Shown here in pieces: positions 1 to 6,919 of a stretch of 11,508 nucleotides of DNA. Below the pieces are notes generated by a model that was not told the origin of the DNA, searched no databases, and saw only the letters and a list, made by a program, of their open reading frames with translations. Numbering within the stretch: the first letter of the stretch is position 1; each line of letters opens with the position of its first letter. Source of the stretch: Planctomycetia bacterium (GTDB lineage: Bacteria > Planctomycetota > Phycisphaerae > Phycisphaerales > SM1A02); contig SYGQ01000144.1 in NCBI GenBank assembly GCA_005799475.1, forward strand, positions 1-11,508, written 5' to 3'. Position numbers and translations under genes: made by a program.

Positions 1-43
1 CGGATGGGTCAAGGCCAGCTTCGCCCGAAGAGACGCCGCCCGA

Positions 44-1015
44 ATGGTGCCCATCCCCTTCTATGCCGCCTGCGCCGTGGCTTCGGTCGGCCTCCTCTTC
101 CTCCTCAAGCCTCGGCAACGGGCCGCACGCTTGGGCGCATCAGCCCTCGCGTTGGCAGGACTCGCGCTCGCGCTCGCGACCTGCACGCAGGCATTCGACG
201 CCACACGGGAATCGGCGATCCCGATCGCCGCAATGGTCCTGTGTGGGATGATCGCCTGCGGGGCTGCGGTTCGCGTGATCTCGCACCCACGACCGGTGTA
301 CTGCGCGCTCTACTTCGTGCTCGTCGTCGTGAGCGCGGCCGCGATGTTCGTCCTGCTTCGCGCCGAGTTCATGGCGTTCTCGCTCATCATCGTCTACGCG
401 GGTGCCATCCTCATCACCTATCTCTTCGTGCTGATGCTCGCGCAGCAGGCACCCGCGGACACTCATGGCGCTGAAGCGGTCAGTTACGACCGTATCCCGC
501 GCGAACCCGCCAGCGCGGTGTTTGCAGGTTTCGTCGTCGTGGCGATCCTCGGCTCGGTTGTTTTCGCGCCCCGATCTGAGGCCGCGGGTGATCGTGACCA
601 GGTGCTCGCGATCCGCCAGTCGTGGGATGACCTTTCTCGGATGCCCGACCTGTTGCTCTCGCGGGCGAAGGACATCGACCCCACGGTCGAAGCGATTGCG
701 ATGGATGGTGCTGGGAACCGACTCGGTGTCCAAGTCGACTTCACCGCGAAAGTGATGGTCATGCGCTCGGGAAGCGCCACCGCGTCGCCCCTCATTCTGC
801 CGGTGTCGGTACTGCCCGACAACACATCACGGGTCGGCATGGCGCTCGTCTCGCGCTTTCCCGTCAGCCTCGAACTCGCCGGCGTGATTCTCTTGATGGC
901 CATGCTCGGCGCGGTTGTCCTCGCGCGCCGGCAGACGGAGATGGCCGACGAGGAACGCCGTGCACACGCTGGATTGCCACGGCGGACCGACGCTTCCGCA
1001 GGAGGCGCCGCGTGA
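44..1015 (+). CDS. nuoJ: NADH-quinone oxidoreductase subunit J (NuoJ), enlarged form
   Basis: Membrane-arm subunit of respiratory complex I, involved in linking quinone reduction to proton pumping. The core is recognisable at residues 58-135: three membrane segments, the third carrying the NuoJ signature IIVYAGAI with the conserved Tyr118. A further segment lies at about 156-176 and the last at about 275-296 (LELAGVILLMAMLGAVVLAR). The protein has 323 residues, whereas E. coli NuoJ has about 184. The extra length comes from an N-terminal extension with two probable membrane segments (about 4-21 and 30-50) and a roughly 90-residue hydrophilic loop (about 177-268) before the last helix. The ATG at 44 follows a weak GAAGAGA 10 nt upstream. 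The frame stays open to the window edge, so an earlier start cannot be excluded, although no ATG, GTG or TTG lies in frame between the edge and 44. The stop overlaps the nuoK start. The identity is secure; the extension and loop are unusual. Confidence 0.9.
   Translation: MVPIPFYAACAVASVGLLFLLKPRQRAARLGASALALAGLALALATCTQAFDATRESAIPIAAMVLCGMIACGAAVRVISHPRPVYCALYFVLVVVSAAAMFVLLRAEFMAFSLIIVYAGAILITYLFVLMLAQQAPADTHGAEAVSYDRIPREPASAVFAGFVVVAILGSVVFAPRSEAAGDRDQVLAIRQSWDDLSRMPDLLLSRAKDIDPTVEAIAMDGAGNRLGVQVDFTAKVMVMRSGSATASPLILPVSVLPDNTSRVGMALVSRFPVSLELAGVILLMAMLGAVVLARRQTEMADEERRAHAGLPRRTDASAGGAA
1000..1005 (+). promoter_or_regulatory. Ribosome binding site of nuoK
   Basis: AGGAGG lies 6 nt before the GTG at 1012, inside the end of nuoJ. 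It is close to a perfect Shine-Dalgarno sequence and supports the GTG start for nuoK. Confidence 0.75.
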
Positions 1016-1410
1016 GCGCAGACCTGGCCGCACCCTTCGTCCCGGCATCCGGCACTGAGCTTTCAATCGCACTCCTGCTGAGCGCATTCCTGTTCGGCCT
1101 TGGGATCGTCGGCTTCCTGAGTCGGCGGAACATGATCATCATGTTCCTGTGCACCGAACTCATGTTTCAGGGGGCGGCACTTGCCTTCGTTGCCTTCTCG
1201 CGACAGCACATGGATGTTTCGGGCCAGGTCTTCGTGATTTTCATCCTCACCGTGGCGGCGGCCGAAGCCGCACTCGCGCTCGGCCTTGTGGTGCTGCTCT
1301 ACCGATGTCGAGAGACGCTCAACGCCGAGGCGTGGTCCTCGCTCGGCGAGAGCGTCGATTCGGCTGACCGCGCCGCTGAACCCATTGGGACCCAACGAGG
1401 GATCGCATGA
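1012..1410 (+). CDS. nuoK: NADH-quinone oxidoreductase subunit K (NuoK)
   Basis: Small three-helix membrane subunit of complex I, homologous to MrpC, next to NuoJ in the membrane arm. Two buried glutamates known to matter for proton transfer are present: Glu49 in the segment FLCTELMFQGAALAF and Glu85 in FILTVAAAEAALALG. Their 36-residue spacing equals that of Glu36 and Glu72 in E. coli NuoK. The protein has 132 residues against about 100 in E. coli. It carries about 13 extra residues at the N-terminus and a polar C-terminal tail of about 20 residues after the usual YRCRETLN-type end. The start is GTG, overlapping the nuoJ stop as GTGA and preceded by a strong Shine-Dalgarno. The stop overlaps the nuoL start as ATGA, which suggests coupled translation. 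Confidence 0.95.
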   Translation: MSADLAAPFVPASGTELSIALLLSAFLFGLGIVGFLSRRNMIIMFLCTELMFQGAALAFVAFSRQHMDVSGQVFVIFILTVAAAEAALALGLVVLLYRCRETLNAEAWSSLGESVDSADRAAEPIGTQRGIA

Positions 1411-3542
1411 CAACGATCCTTGCCGACACCGCGCGCGCCACAGTCGCCCCCGAGTTGTCGTGGCTCGGACTCGTCCTCATTCTTCCACTCGCGTCGGCGG
1501 CACTCTGCGCGCTGTGCGGCGCGTTTCGCTGCAAGTCGAAGTTGCCTGCATGGATCACGGTCGTGGCGCTCGCGGCGTCCTTCGGACTCGTGCTCAAGGC
1601 CTACTTCGGCTACGCCGGACCGGTGGAGATCCCGATCTTTGAGTGGATCAACTTCAGTTGGGGCGAAGGCGGGCGCTTTCAGTCCTTCGTCGCCGATTGT
1701 GCGCTGTATGTGGACTCGCTGACGCTTTTCTGGATGCTCTTCGTCACCGGGCTCGGCACGCTCATTGCCCTCTACGCCAGCGAGTACATGGAGGGCGACA
1801 AAGGCACCGGCTACTCGCGGTTCTTCTTCGGCATCTCGATCTTCCTCTTCGCGATGAGTTCGCTTGTGATGGGCGACAACCTCGTGATGCTCTACCTCGG
1901 GTGGGAAGGCGTCGGTCTCGCGAGCTATCTCTTGATCGGCTACGACTACCACCGGCCCAGCGCCGTGGCCGCAGCGAAGAAGGCCTTCATCGTCAATCGC
2001 ATCGGCGACCTCGGTCTCGCACTGGGCATCTTCATGCTCTGGGCCAACTACGGAACGCTCCAGTACGACGAGCTCTTCGCGGCCATGAATGCCGGTGGAC
2101 AGAGCAGCATCGACTGGGACATTGCGGTGATCCCTTTCCTCATCATGCTCGGTGCGTTCGGCAAGAGCGCGCAGTTCCCGCTGCATGTCTGGCTTCCCGA
2201 CGCGATGGAAGGCCCAACCCCGGTCTCCGCCCTCATTCACGCAGCGACCATGGTGACCGCAGGGGTCTATCTCATCGCGCGCATGTTCCCGTTCTTCGAA
2301 CTTCACCCCGACGCGCTCGCCACGGTCGCATGGATCGGCACCGGAACGGCTCTTCTGGCCGCCACCATCGGGATGATGCAGCACGACATCAAGCGGGTCT
2401 TCGCCTACTCCACGATCTCTCAGCTCGGCTACATGTTCATGGGACTTGGCGTCGGCACAAGCTTCGGCGCCTGCTACCACACCTTCACGCACGCTTTCTT
2501 CAAAGCGCTCCTCTTCTTGACCGCCGGTGCGGTGATGCACGGCTTCGCCGGACAACTCGACCTGCGCAAGCTCAGCGGACTTCGCCGGATGCCCGGCTGG
2601 CGGATCGTCTCGTGGACCATGTTCATCGGATGCCTCTGGCTCGCGGCATTCCCGTTGACTGCCGCCTTCTACTCCAAGGATGCCATCCTCCTTGCGGCGC
2701 TCACGAGCCCACGCTGGGACTTCGTTCTGCTTGGATGGGTCGGTCTGTTCACCGCCGCACTCACCGCCTACTACACCTTCCGCGTCTGGTTCCGGGTGTG
2801 CGCGGGTCCCGTGCATGTCGAGATGGGCAGCGACGGCCACCACGCACCCGCCGATCCGCACGACACACACGGGCACGGCACCCAGACATCACACGCGCAT
2901 GCTGAGGGTCCGCATGCACCGAGGTGGGCCATCAATGGCGTCCTCGTCGTCCTTGCGGTCGGCGCCATTGCCGCGGGGATCCCCTCCTACCTTGAGATCA
3001 TGGCGCATGTCCCCAACTGGGTGCAGACCATGATCGCCAACTCGAGCGCCTCACAGGGGGCGGGACTCCTTGAGGCTCATGCTGCGGCGCATGACGGCCA
3101 TCACAGCACCGTGCTCGGCATGGATCCGCACACTGGATTGGCGATCATCGGGACGATCGCGTCGGTGGGCGGGATTTCCGTCGCCTTCTTCTTCCATCTC
3201 TACTCGCGCGCGAGCGCCGACAGGTTGCTCAGCTGGCTGCGCTCACGATCACTCGTCGGCTGGATCCCCGGCGCCATGGAGCACAAGTGGTACATCGACG
3301 AGATCTACCACGCCCTTGTGCGGTTGCCGCTTTGGATCGGCGCGCAGGTGCTCAGTTTGGGCGACAAGCACTTCCTCGACGGCGCCATCGTCGACGGCAT
3401 GGGAAAGTTGCCGATGGCCATCGGAAAACTCTTCCGCCCGCTGTACGGTGGCGGATTGCAGGGTTATGCCGTCACAATGGTTGGTGGTCTCGGTCTCGTG
3501 CTTGCGTGGGTGACATGGGTGTGGCTGCGGGGGCACACCTGA
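1407..3542 (+). CDS. nuoL: NADH-quinone oxidoreductase subunit L (NuoL)
   Basis: Largest antiporter-like subunit, at the distal end of the complex I membrane arm, where it carries one proton channel. At 711 residues it is somewhat longer than E. coli NuoL (613). The signatures are clear: YLGWEGVGLASYLLIGYDY with Glu167, FGKSAQFPLHVWLPDAMEGP with Lys253, His278 in ALIHAATMV, HDIKRVFAYSTISQLGYMF with Lys329, and AFYSKDAIL with Lys424. By spacing these match E. coli Glu144, Lys229, His254, Lys305 and Lys399. The C-terminal part has the features of the long lateral helix, including KWYIDEIYHALV, and a final membrane helix. Two histidine-rich loops occur at about 474-507 and 556-577; such loops are common in bacterial NuoL. 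The ATG overlaps the nuoK stop (ATGA) and has GAGG 6 nt upstream. Confidence 0.98.
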   Translation: MTTILADTARATVAPELSWLGLVLILPLASAALCALCGAFRCKSKLPAWITVVALAASFGLVLKAYFGYAGPVEIPIFEWINFSWGEGGRFQSFVADCALYVDSLTLFWMLFVTGLGTLIALYASEYMEGDKGTGYSRFFFGISIFLFAMSSLVMGDNLVMLYLGWEGVGLASYLLIGYDYHRPSAVAAAKKAFIVNRIGDLGLALGIFMLWANYGTLQYDELFAAMNAGGQSSIDWDIAVIPFLIMLGAFGKSAQFPLHVWLPDAMEGPTPVSALIHAATMVTAGVYLIARMFPFFELHPDALATVAWIGTGTALLAATIGMMQHDIKRVFAYSTISQLGYMFMGLGVGTSFGACYHTFTHAFFKALLFLTAGAVMHGFAGQLDLRKLSGLRRMPGWRIVSWTMFIGCLWLAAFPLTAAFYSKDAILLAALTSPRWDFVLLGWVGLFTAALTAYYTFRVWFRVCAGPVHVEMGSDGHHAPADPHDTHGHGTQTSHAHAEGPHAPRWAINGVLVVLAVGAIAAGIPSYLEIMAHVPNWVQTMIANSSASQGAGLLEAHAAAHDGHHSTVLGMDPHTGLAIIGTIASVGGISVAFFFHLYSRASADRLLSWLRSRSLVGWIPGAMEHKWYIDEIYHALVRLPLWIGAQVLSLGDKHFLDGAIVDGMGKLPMAIGKLFRPLYGGGLQGYAVTMVGGLGLVLAWVTWVWLRGHT

Positions 3543-3543
3543 C

Positions 3544-5166
3544 ATGGCACTCATCTGGCTCTCCATCATCCTCCCCATCGCGGCCGCGCTCGGCGTCGCC
3601 GTCTCGCCCACGCGCCACGCTCGCTGGATCGCGCTCGCGGGCACGCTGGCATCGCTCGCGGTGCTCGCCGTCGTCGCATGGCAGTTCCCAGACTGGACCA
3701 CGGGCAAACACAGCCCGTCCACCGAAGCCCCCGCGTGGATCCCGCGGGCGGGGATCTCGCTCAGCGTCGGCTTCGACACGGTCAGCCTTCTCCTCGCCCT
3801 CTTGACGGCCCTGCTCATGCCCCTGTGCATCCTCGGGTCGTTCTCGGCGATCACCGAGCGAGTGCGCGAGTACTACGGGTGGTTCCTCGTCCTCGGATCA
3901 TCGATCATCCTTGCCTTCGCGGCCCGTGACGCCATCCTCTTCTACATCGGCTACGAGTTCACGCTCCTGCCGATGACCATCATCATTGCGGTGTACGGGG
4001 GGACGGAACGACGGGTCGCCGCGATCAAGATGTTCCTCTACACCTTCCTGGGGTCGATGTTCATGCTCGCGGCGATCCTCTATGTTGCGTGGGAGCACCG
4101 CGTCGTCTCAGGTGTGTGGACCTTCGACATCGACACGCTCACCGCCACCGGCGTTCGGTTGCCGGCGGCCACGCAGTATTGGCTCTTCGCGGCGCTCATG
4201 ATCGGCTTCGCCGTGAAGGTGCCGCTCTTCCCGCTGCACACATGGCTCCCGCTTGCACACGATCAGGCCCCCACTGCCGGCTCGGTCATCCTGGCGGCAT
4301 CGATGCTCAAGCTGGGCACCTACGGCAACTATCGATTCGCGCTTCCAATGGCCCCCGCCGGCGGCGTTGAACTGATGACTGTGGCCGCGGTGCTGTCGAT
4401 CGCGGCGATCATTTACGCCTCGCTCATCTGCTGGGTGCAGACCGACGCGAAGAAACTCATCGCCTATTCATCGGTGGCGCACCTCGGTCTGTGCATGCTC
4501 GGACTCTTCGCGCTCAATCCCGTCGGCGCCGAAGGGGCGGTGTTCTACATGGTCAACCACGGCGTCTCGACGGGCGCACTCTTCCTGTGCATCGGCATGT
4601 TTTACGAGCGCTACCACACCAAGGACACCGATGTGCTCGGTGGCCTCGCCAAGCGCATGCCGGTCTGGGCGTGCTTCATGGTGTTCTTCACGATGGCCTC
4701 GATTGGGCTTCCCGGTCTCAACGGCTTTGTCGGCGAGTTCCTTTGCCTCGGCGGCACCTTCATCGCTGAACACGATGTGCAGTCAGGATTCCCGGGCCTT
4801 CTTGGCCCGTGGTACGCAATCGTCGCCGGCCTCGGACTCATCCTCGCAGCGATGTATCTGCTCATCCTGCTGGGCAAGATCGTCTGGGGTCCTCTTCGCG
4901 TCCCGCACACAAGCAGCCATGGTCACAGCGAGTCGCCATCGACGCTGACAGTCGACATCAACGGACGAGAGATCGCCACGCTCGTGCCACTGGCCGTGGC
5001 GTGCCTTTGGCTCGGCCTGCAACCCAAGCCCATGCTCGATGCGATCGCACCCTGTACCCAGCGGATGCTGGAGCACTACCCGGCACTCGTCGAACGGCAC
5101 CGGCAGGTTGAGACGCCACGCGTCGCTGACGCTCGGGACCCGCTCGCCAAGGAGACGACGCCATGA
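3544..5166 (+). CDS. nuoM: NADH-quinone oxidoreductase subunit M (NuoM)
   Basis: Middle antiporter-like proton channel subunit of complex I, in the membrane arm between NuoN and NuoL. It has 540 residues, in the usual range. Visible hallmarks are FYIGYEFTLLPM with Glu138, FAVKVPLFPLHTWLPLAHD with Lys225, Lys256 in ILAASMLKLGTYG, DAKKLIAYSSVAHLG, and GLNGFVGEFL with Glu398. By order and spacing these correspond to E. coli Glu144, Lys234, Lys265 and Glu407. A short His/Ser-rich loop (HTSSHGHSES) precedes the last helix, and a polar tail of about 40 residues follows it. The start lies 1 nt after the nuoL stop, with only a poor G-rich Shine-Dalgarno candidate, so translation probably depends on coupling to nuoL. 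The stop overlaps nuoN as ATGA. Confidence 0.98.
   Translation: MALIWLSIILPIAAALGVAVSPTRHARWIALAGTLASLAVLAVVAWQFPDWTTGKHSPSTEAPAWIPRAGISLSVGFDTVSLLLALLTALLMPLCILGSFSAITERVREYYGWFLVLGSSIILAFAARDAILFYIGYEFTLLPMTIIIAVYGGTERRVAAIKMFLYTFLGSMFMLAAILYVAWEHRVVSGVWTFDIDTLTATGVRLPAATQYWLFAALMIGFAVKVPLFPLHTWLPLAHDQAPTAGSVILAASMLKLGTYGNYRFALPMAPAGGVELMTVAAVLSIAAIIYASLICWVQTDAKKLIAYSSVAHLGLCMLGLFALNPVGAEGAVFYMVNHGVSTGALFLCIGMFYERYHTKDTDVLGGLAKRMPVWACFMVFFTMASIGLPGLNGFVGEFLCLGGTFIAEHDVQSGFPGLLGPWYAIVAGLGLILAAMYLLILLGKIVWGPLRVPHTSSHGHSESPSTLTVDINGREIATLVPLAVACLWLGLQPKPMLDAIAPCTQRMLEHYPALVERHRQVETPRVADARDPLAKETTP
5149..5154 (+). promoter_or_regulatory. Ribosome binding site of nuoN
   Basis: AAGGAG lies 8 nt upstream of the nuoN ATG at 5163, within the last codons of nuoM. 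It supports that start over any internal start. Confidence 0.65.
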
Positions 5167-6767
5167 GCGCGACGACGGCGCTCGGCGCGCTTGCCCCGAA
5201 ACTCCAGCTGATCGTTCCCGAGATGCTGCTCTTTCTCGGGGCCGTGGTGGTGGCGGTGCGAGGGCTCAGTCGCAGGCGCATGGCGCGCAGTTCGCTTCCC
5301 GCGATCACATGCATTGCGCTCCTGGCTTCCGCCGCAACCACACTCTTCGCATGGACACCGAGTGCGGCGTCGCAGGCAGGTCTCCTGTTCCCGATGCTGG
5401 GCCAGTTCATCAAGCCTGCGGTGGCCGTGCTGGCCGCGGTGCTCGTCCTCCTTTCGGTCGGATCAGTCGACCGACTCGTCGAAGATGCCGTCGCTCGCGG
5501 GCGCAGAGCCTTCGACGCGCAGCGGGTCGTGCGGGGCGAGTTCTACGCCTTCCTCTTGTTCAGCGTCATGGGCGTGATGCTCCTGTGCAACGCCACCGAC
5601 CTCATTTGGCTCTTCCTCGCCATCGAACTTGTGTCACTGCCGACCTACATCATGGTCGCCGTCGGGGGTCACGGCACGCGCCCACAGGAAGCGGCCATCA
5701 AGTACTTCTTCCTCGGCGCGCTTTCGACGGCAGTGTTCCTTTACGGCTTTGCCCTCATCTACGGTGCGACCGGGACGCTCGAACTCACGGCGATCCGCGA
5801 CGCGTTTGCGCTGCAGCAGGTTTCGGGTGGCATCTCGACGCTCGGGATGATCGGCCTTGTGATGGCCGTGCTCGGGCTGTGCTTCAAGATCACCGCGGTC
5901 CCGATGCACTTTTATGCGCCCGATGTGTACGAGGGTGCACCGACGCATGTGGCCGCGTTCCTCGCCTTCATCCCCAAGGCGGCGGGGTTCCTTGCGCTCG
6001 CTCTCGTGCTCACATGTGTCGGCTGGACAGGCCACTCGTTCCTCGATGCGGATGGGGTGCGGGTCTCCTACTCGGGACTGCCCACCCCGATCGCGGCGAC
6101 CCTTTGGATGGTGGCCGCCATCACAATGACGCTCGGCAATGTGGGCGGGCTTGTGCAGGGCTCGGTGAAGCGAACGCTGGCCTACAGTTCGATTGCGCAC
6201 TCGGGCTACATGGTCATCGGGCTCGTTGCAGGCCCCCCGGCCGGGCTCGCGGCGCTGTTCTTCTACCTCGTCGCCTACGGCGTGATGACGACAGCGTCGT
6301 TCGCGGCGCTGTGCGCACTGGAGCGCAAGGGCGAAGAACTCAACGGGTTTGGTGACATCGCTGGAATGCGGGTCAAGCACCCCGTGATGGCGTGGATGCT
6401 TGCCATGTCGCAGGCCTCGCTGGTTGGCCTTCCGCCATTGATTGGCTTCGTCGCGAAGGTCTACCTGTTCATCGCCGCGTTCGAGGCTGGACAGGTCGGT
6501 CTCGTCGTCATTGCCGTCCTCAACAGTGCTGTCAGCGCGCTCTACTACCTGCGCATCGCCATTCTGCCGCTGGTCGCGCCCTCGTCGGCGCGTTCGGACG
6601 AGGTCACGCTCGTGCCCAGCGCATGGCCGAGAGTCGCCGCCGTCGTGTGCGGTGTGGGGACGCTCGTCATGAGCATCTTTGCAGGTCCCATCATTGGCCT
6701 CGTGCGCAGTGCCACCGCCGAGGGGCCGCCACAGTCGGCTTCGGCGCAGCGGTCGCTCGAACCATAG
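5163..6767 (+). CDS. nuoN: NADH-quinone oxidoreductase subunit N (NuoN)
   Basis: Antiporter-like proton channel subunit nearest the quinone end of the complex I membrane arm. It has 534 residues against 485 in E. coli. Diagnostic stretches are LAIELVSLPTYIM with Glu155, FKITAVPMHFYAPDVYEGAP with Lys242, FIPKAAGFLAL with Lys272, GSVKRTLAYSSIAHSGYM, and LIGFVAKVYLF with Lys432. Order and near-identical spacing match E. coli Glu133, Lys217, Lys247 and Lys395. A hydrophilic stretch at about residues 100-121 (DRLVEDAVARGRRAFDAQRV) precedes the conserved core. The last residues are polar and variable. The start overlaps the nuoM stop (ATGA) and follows AAGGAG. This is the last nuo gene of the operon; no clear intrinsic terminator follows it. 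Confidence 0.98.
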   Translation: MSATTALGALAPKLQLIVPEMLLFLGAVVVAVRGLSRRRMARSSLPAITCIALLASAATTLFAWTPSAASQAGLLFPMLGQFIKPAVAVLAAVLVLLSVGSVDRLVEDAVARGRRAFDAQRVVRGEFYAFLLFSVMGVMLLCNATDLIWLFLAIELVSLPTYIMVAVGGHGTRPQEAAIKYFFLGALSTAVFLYGFALIYGATGTLELTAIRDAFALQQVSGGISTLGMIGLVMAVLGLCFKITAVPMHFYAPDVYEGAPTHVAAFLAFIPKAAGFLALALVLTCVGWTGHSFLDADGVRVSYSGLPTPIAATLWMVAAITMTLGNVGGLVQGSVKRTLAYSSIAHSGYMVIGLVAGPPAGLAALFFYLVAYGVMTTASFAALCALERKGEELNGFGDIAGMRVKHPVMAWMLAMSQASLVGLPPLIGFVAKVYLFIAAFEAGQVGLVVIAVLNSAVSALYYLRIAILPLVAPSSARSDEVTLVPSAWPRVAAVVCGVGTLVMSIFAGPIIGLVRSATAEGPPQSASAQRSLEP

Positions 6768-6791
6768 TCAGTCTGCGCGACGCATGGTTGC

Positions 6792-6797
6792 TATCAT
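6792..6797 (+). promoter_or_regulatory. Possible -10 element for the tRNA-Arg gene
   Basis: TATCAT matches the TATAAT consensus at 5 of 6 positions and lies 12 nt before the tRNA. A start about 6-7 nt downstream of it would fall in the C-run at 6801-6807, just before the mature 5' end. No convincing -35 box sits at the right distance (the best 17-nt option reads CAGTCT), so this could be chance, and the tRNA may be transcribed from the nuo promoter. Confidence 0.3.
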
Positions 6798-6809
6798 CTG
6801 CCCCCCCAC

Positions 6810-6883
6810 GCGACCATAGCTCAATTGGATAGAGCACGAGCCTACGAAGCTCGGGGTTGCAGGTTCGAGTCCTGCTGGTCGCG
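6810..6883 (+). tRNA. tRNA-Arg, anticodon ACG
   Basis: The sequence folds by hand into a full cloverleaf. The acceptor stem (6810-6816 with 6876-6882) is fully paired. The D stem is GCTC/GAGC, with GG at 6827-6828 in its loop. The anticodon stem CGAGC/GCTCG encloses loop CTACGAA, with anticodon ACG at 6844-6846. The variable loop has 5 nt, and the T stem GCAGG/CCTGC encloses TTCGAGT. The discriminator base is G at 6883, and no CCA follows, so the 3' end must be added by a nucleotidyltransferase. An A in the D loop after GG (6829) fits the known arginine identity element A20. In bacteria the ACG wobble base is normally deaminated to inosine by TadA, giving reading of CGU, CGC and CGA. It lies between nuoN and polX in the same direction. 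Confidence 0.97.
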
Positions 6884-6906
6884 CTTCCCGGCTCCCTCAA
6901 CCCTCC

Positions 6907-6910
6907 GGAG
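6907..6910 (+). promoter_or_regulatory. Ribosome binding site of polX
   Basis: GGAG lies 9 nt before the GTG at 6920. It decides the start: the longer open frame begins at an ATG at 6857, inside the tRNA, which cannot be a sensible start, while the GTG places the protein N-terminus as usual for the family. Confidence 0.6.
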
Positions 6911-6919
6911 ATCGTCGCG

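Noticed and set aside
161..178. Three tandem copies of CTCGCG in nuoJ.
   Set aside because: They encode alternating Leu-Ala in a membrane helix and are explained by codon bias.
1299..2876. Long open frame of 525 codons on the minus strand opposite nuoK and nuoL.
   Set aside because: It is antisense to well-supported nuo genes. Its translation is rich in Glu, His, Arg and Gly without any recognisable domain, as expected for a mirror frame of GC-biased codons.
1643..2905. Open frame of 420 codons on the plus strand in another frame of nuoL.
   Set aside because: It is Arg/His/Leu-rich with no domain and lies fully inside nuoL, so it is a shadow frame of high-GC coding sequence.
5039..6355. Open frame of 438 codons on the plus strand overlapping nuoM and nuoN.
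   Set aside because: It is an Arg-rich shadow frame; nuoN in the other frame has all its conserved residues.
6760..6789. Inverted repeat AACCAT/ATGGTT around the nuoN stop as a terminator.
   Set aside because: It has only 6 bp of stem with an 18-nt loop and no following T-run, so it is too weak to call.
6801..6807. Run of seven C just before the tRNA as a regulatory or slippage site.
   Set aside because: It is non-coding, short, and has no supporting context.
6810..6883. The tRNA gene as an integration site for a mobile element.
   Set aside because: The tRNA is followed directly by polX; no integrase and no repeat of the tRNA 3' end is visible nearby.
6857..6919. N-terminal extension of PolX from the ATG at 6857.
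   Set aside because: This ATG lies within the tRNA-Arg gene. The GTG at 6920 has a Shine-Dalgarno and gives the usual PolX N-terminus.
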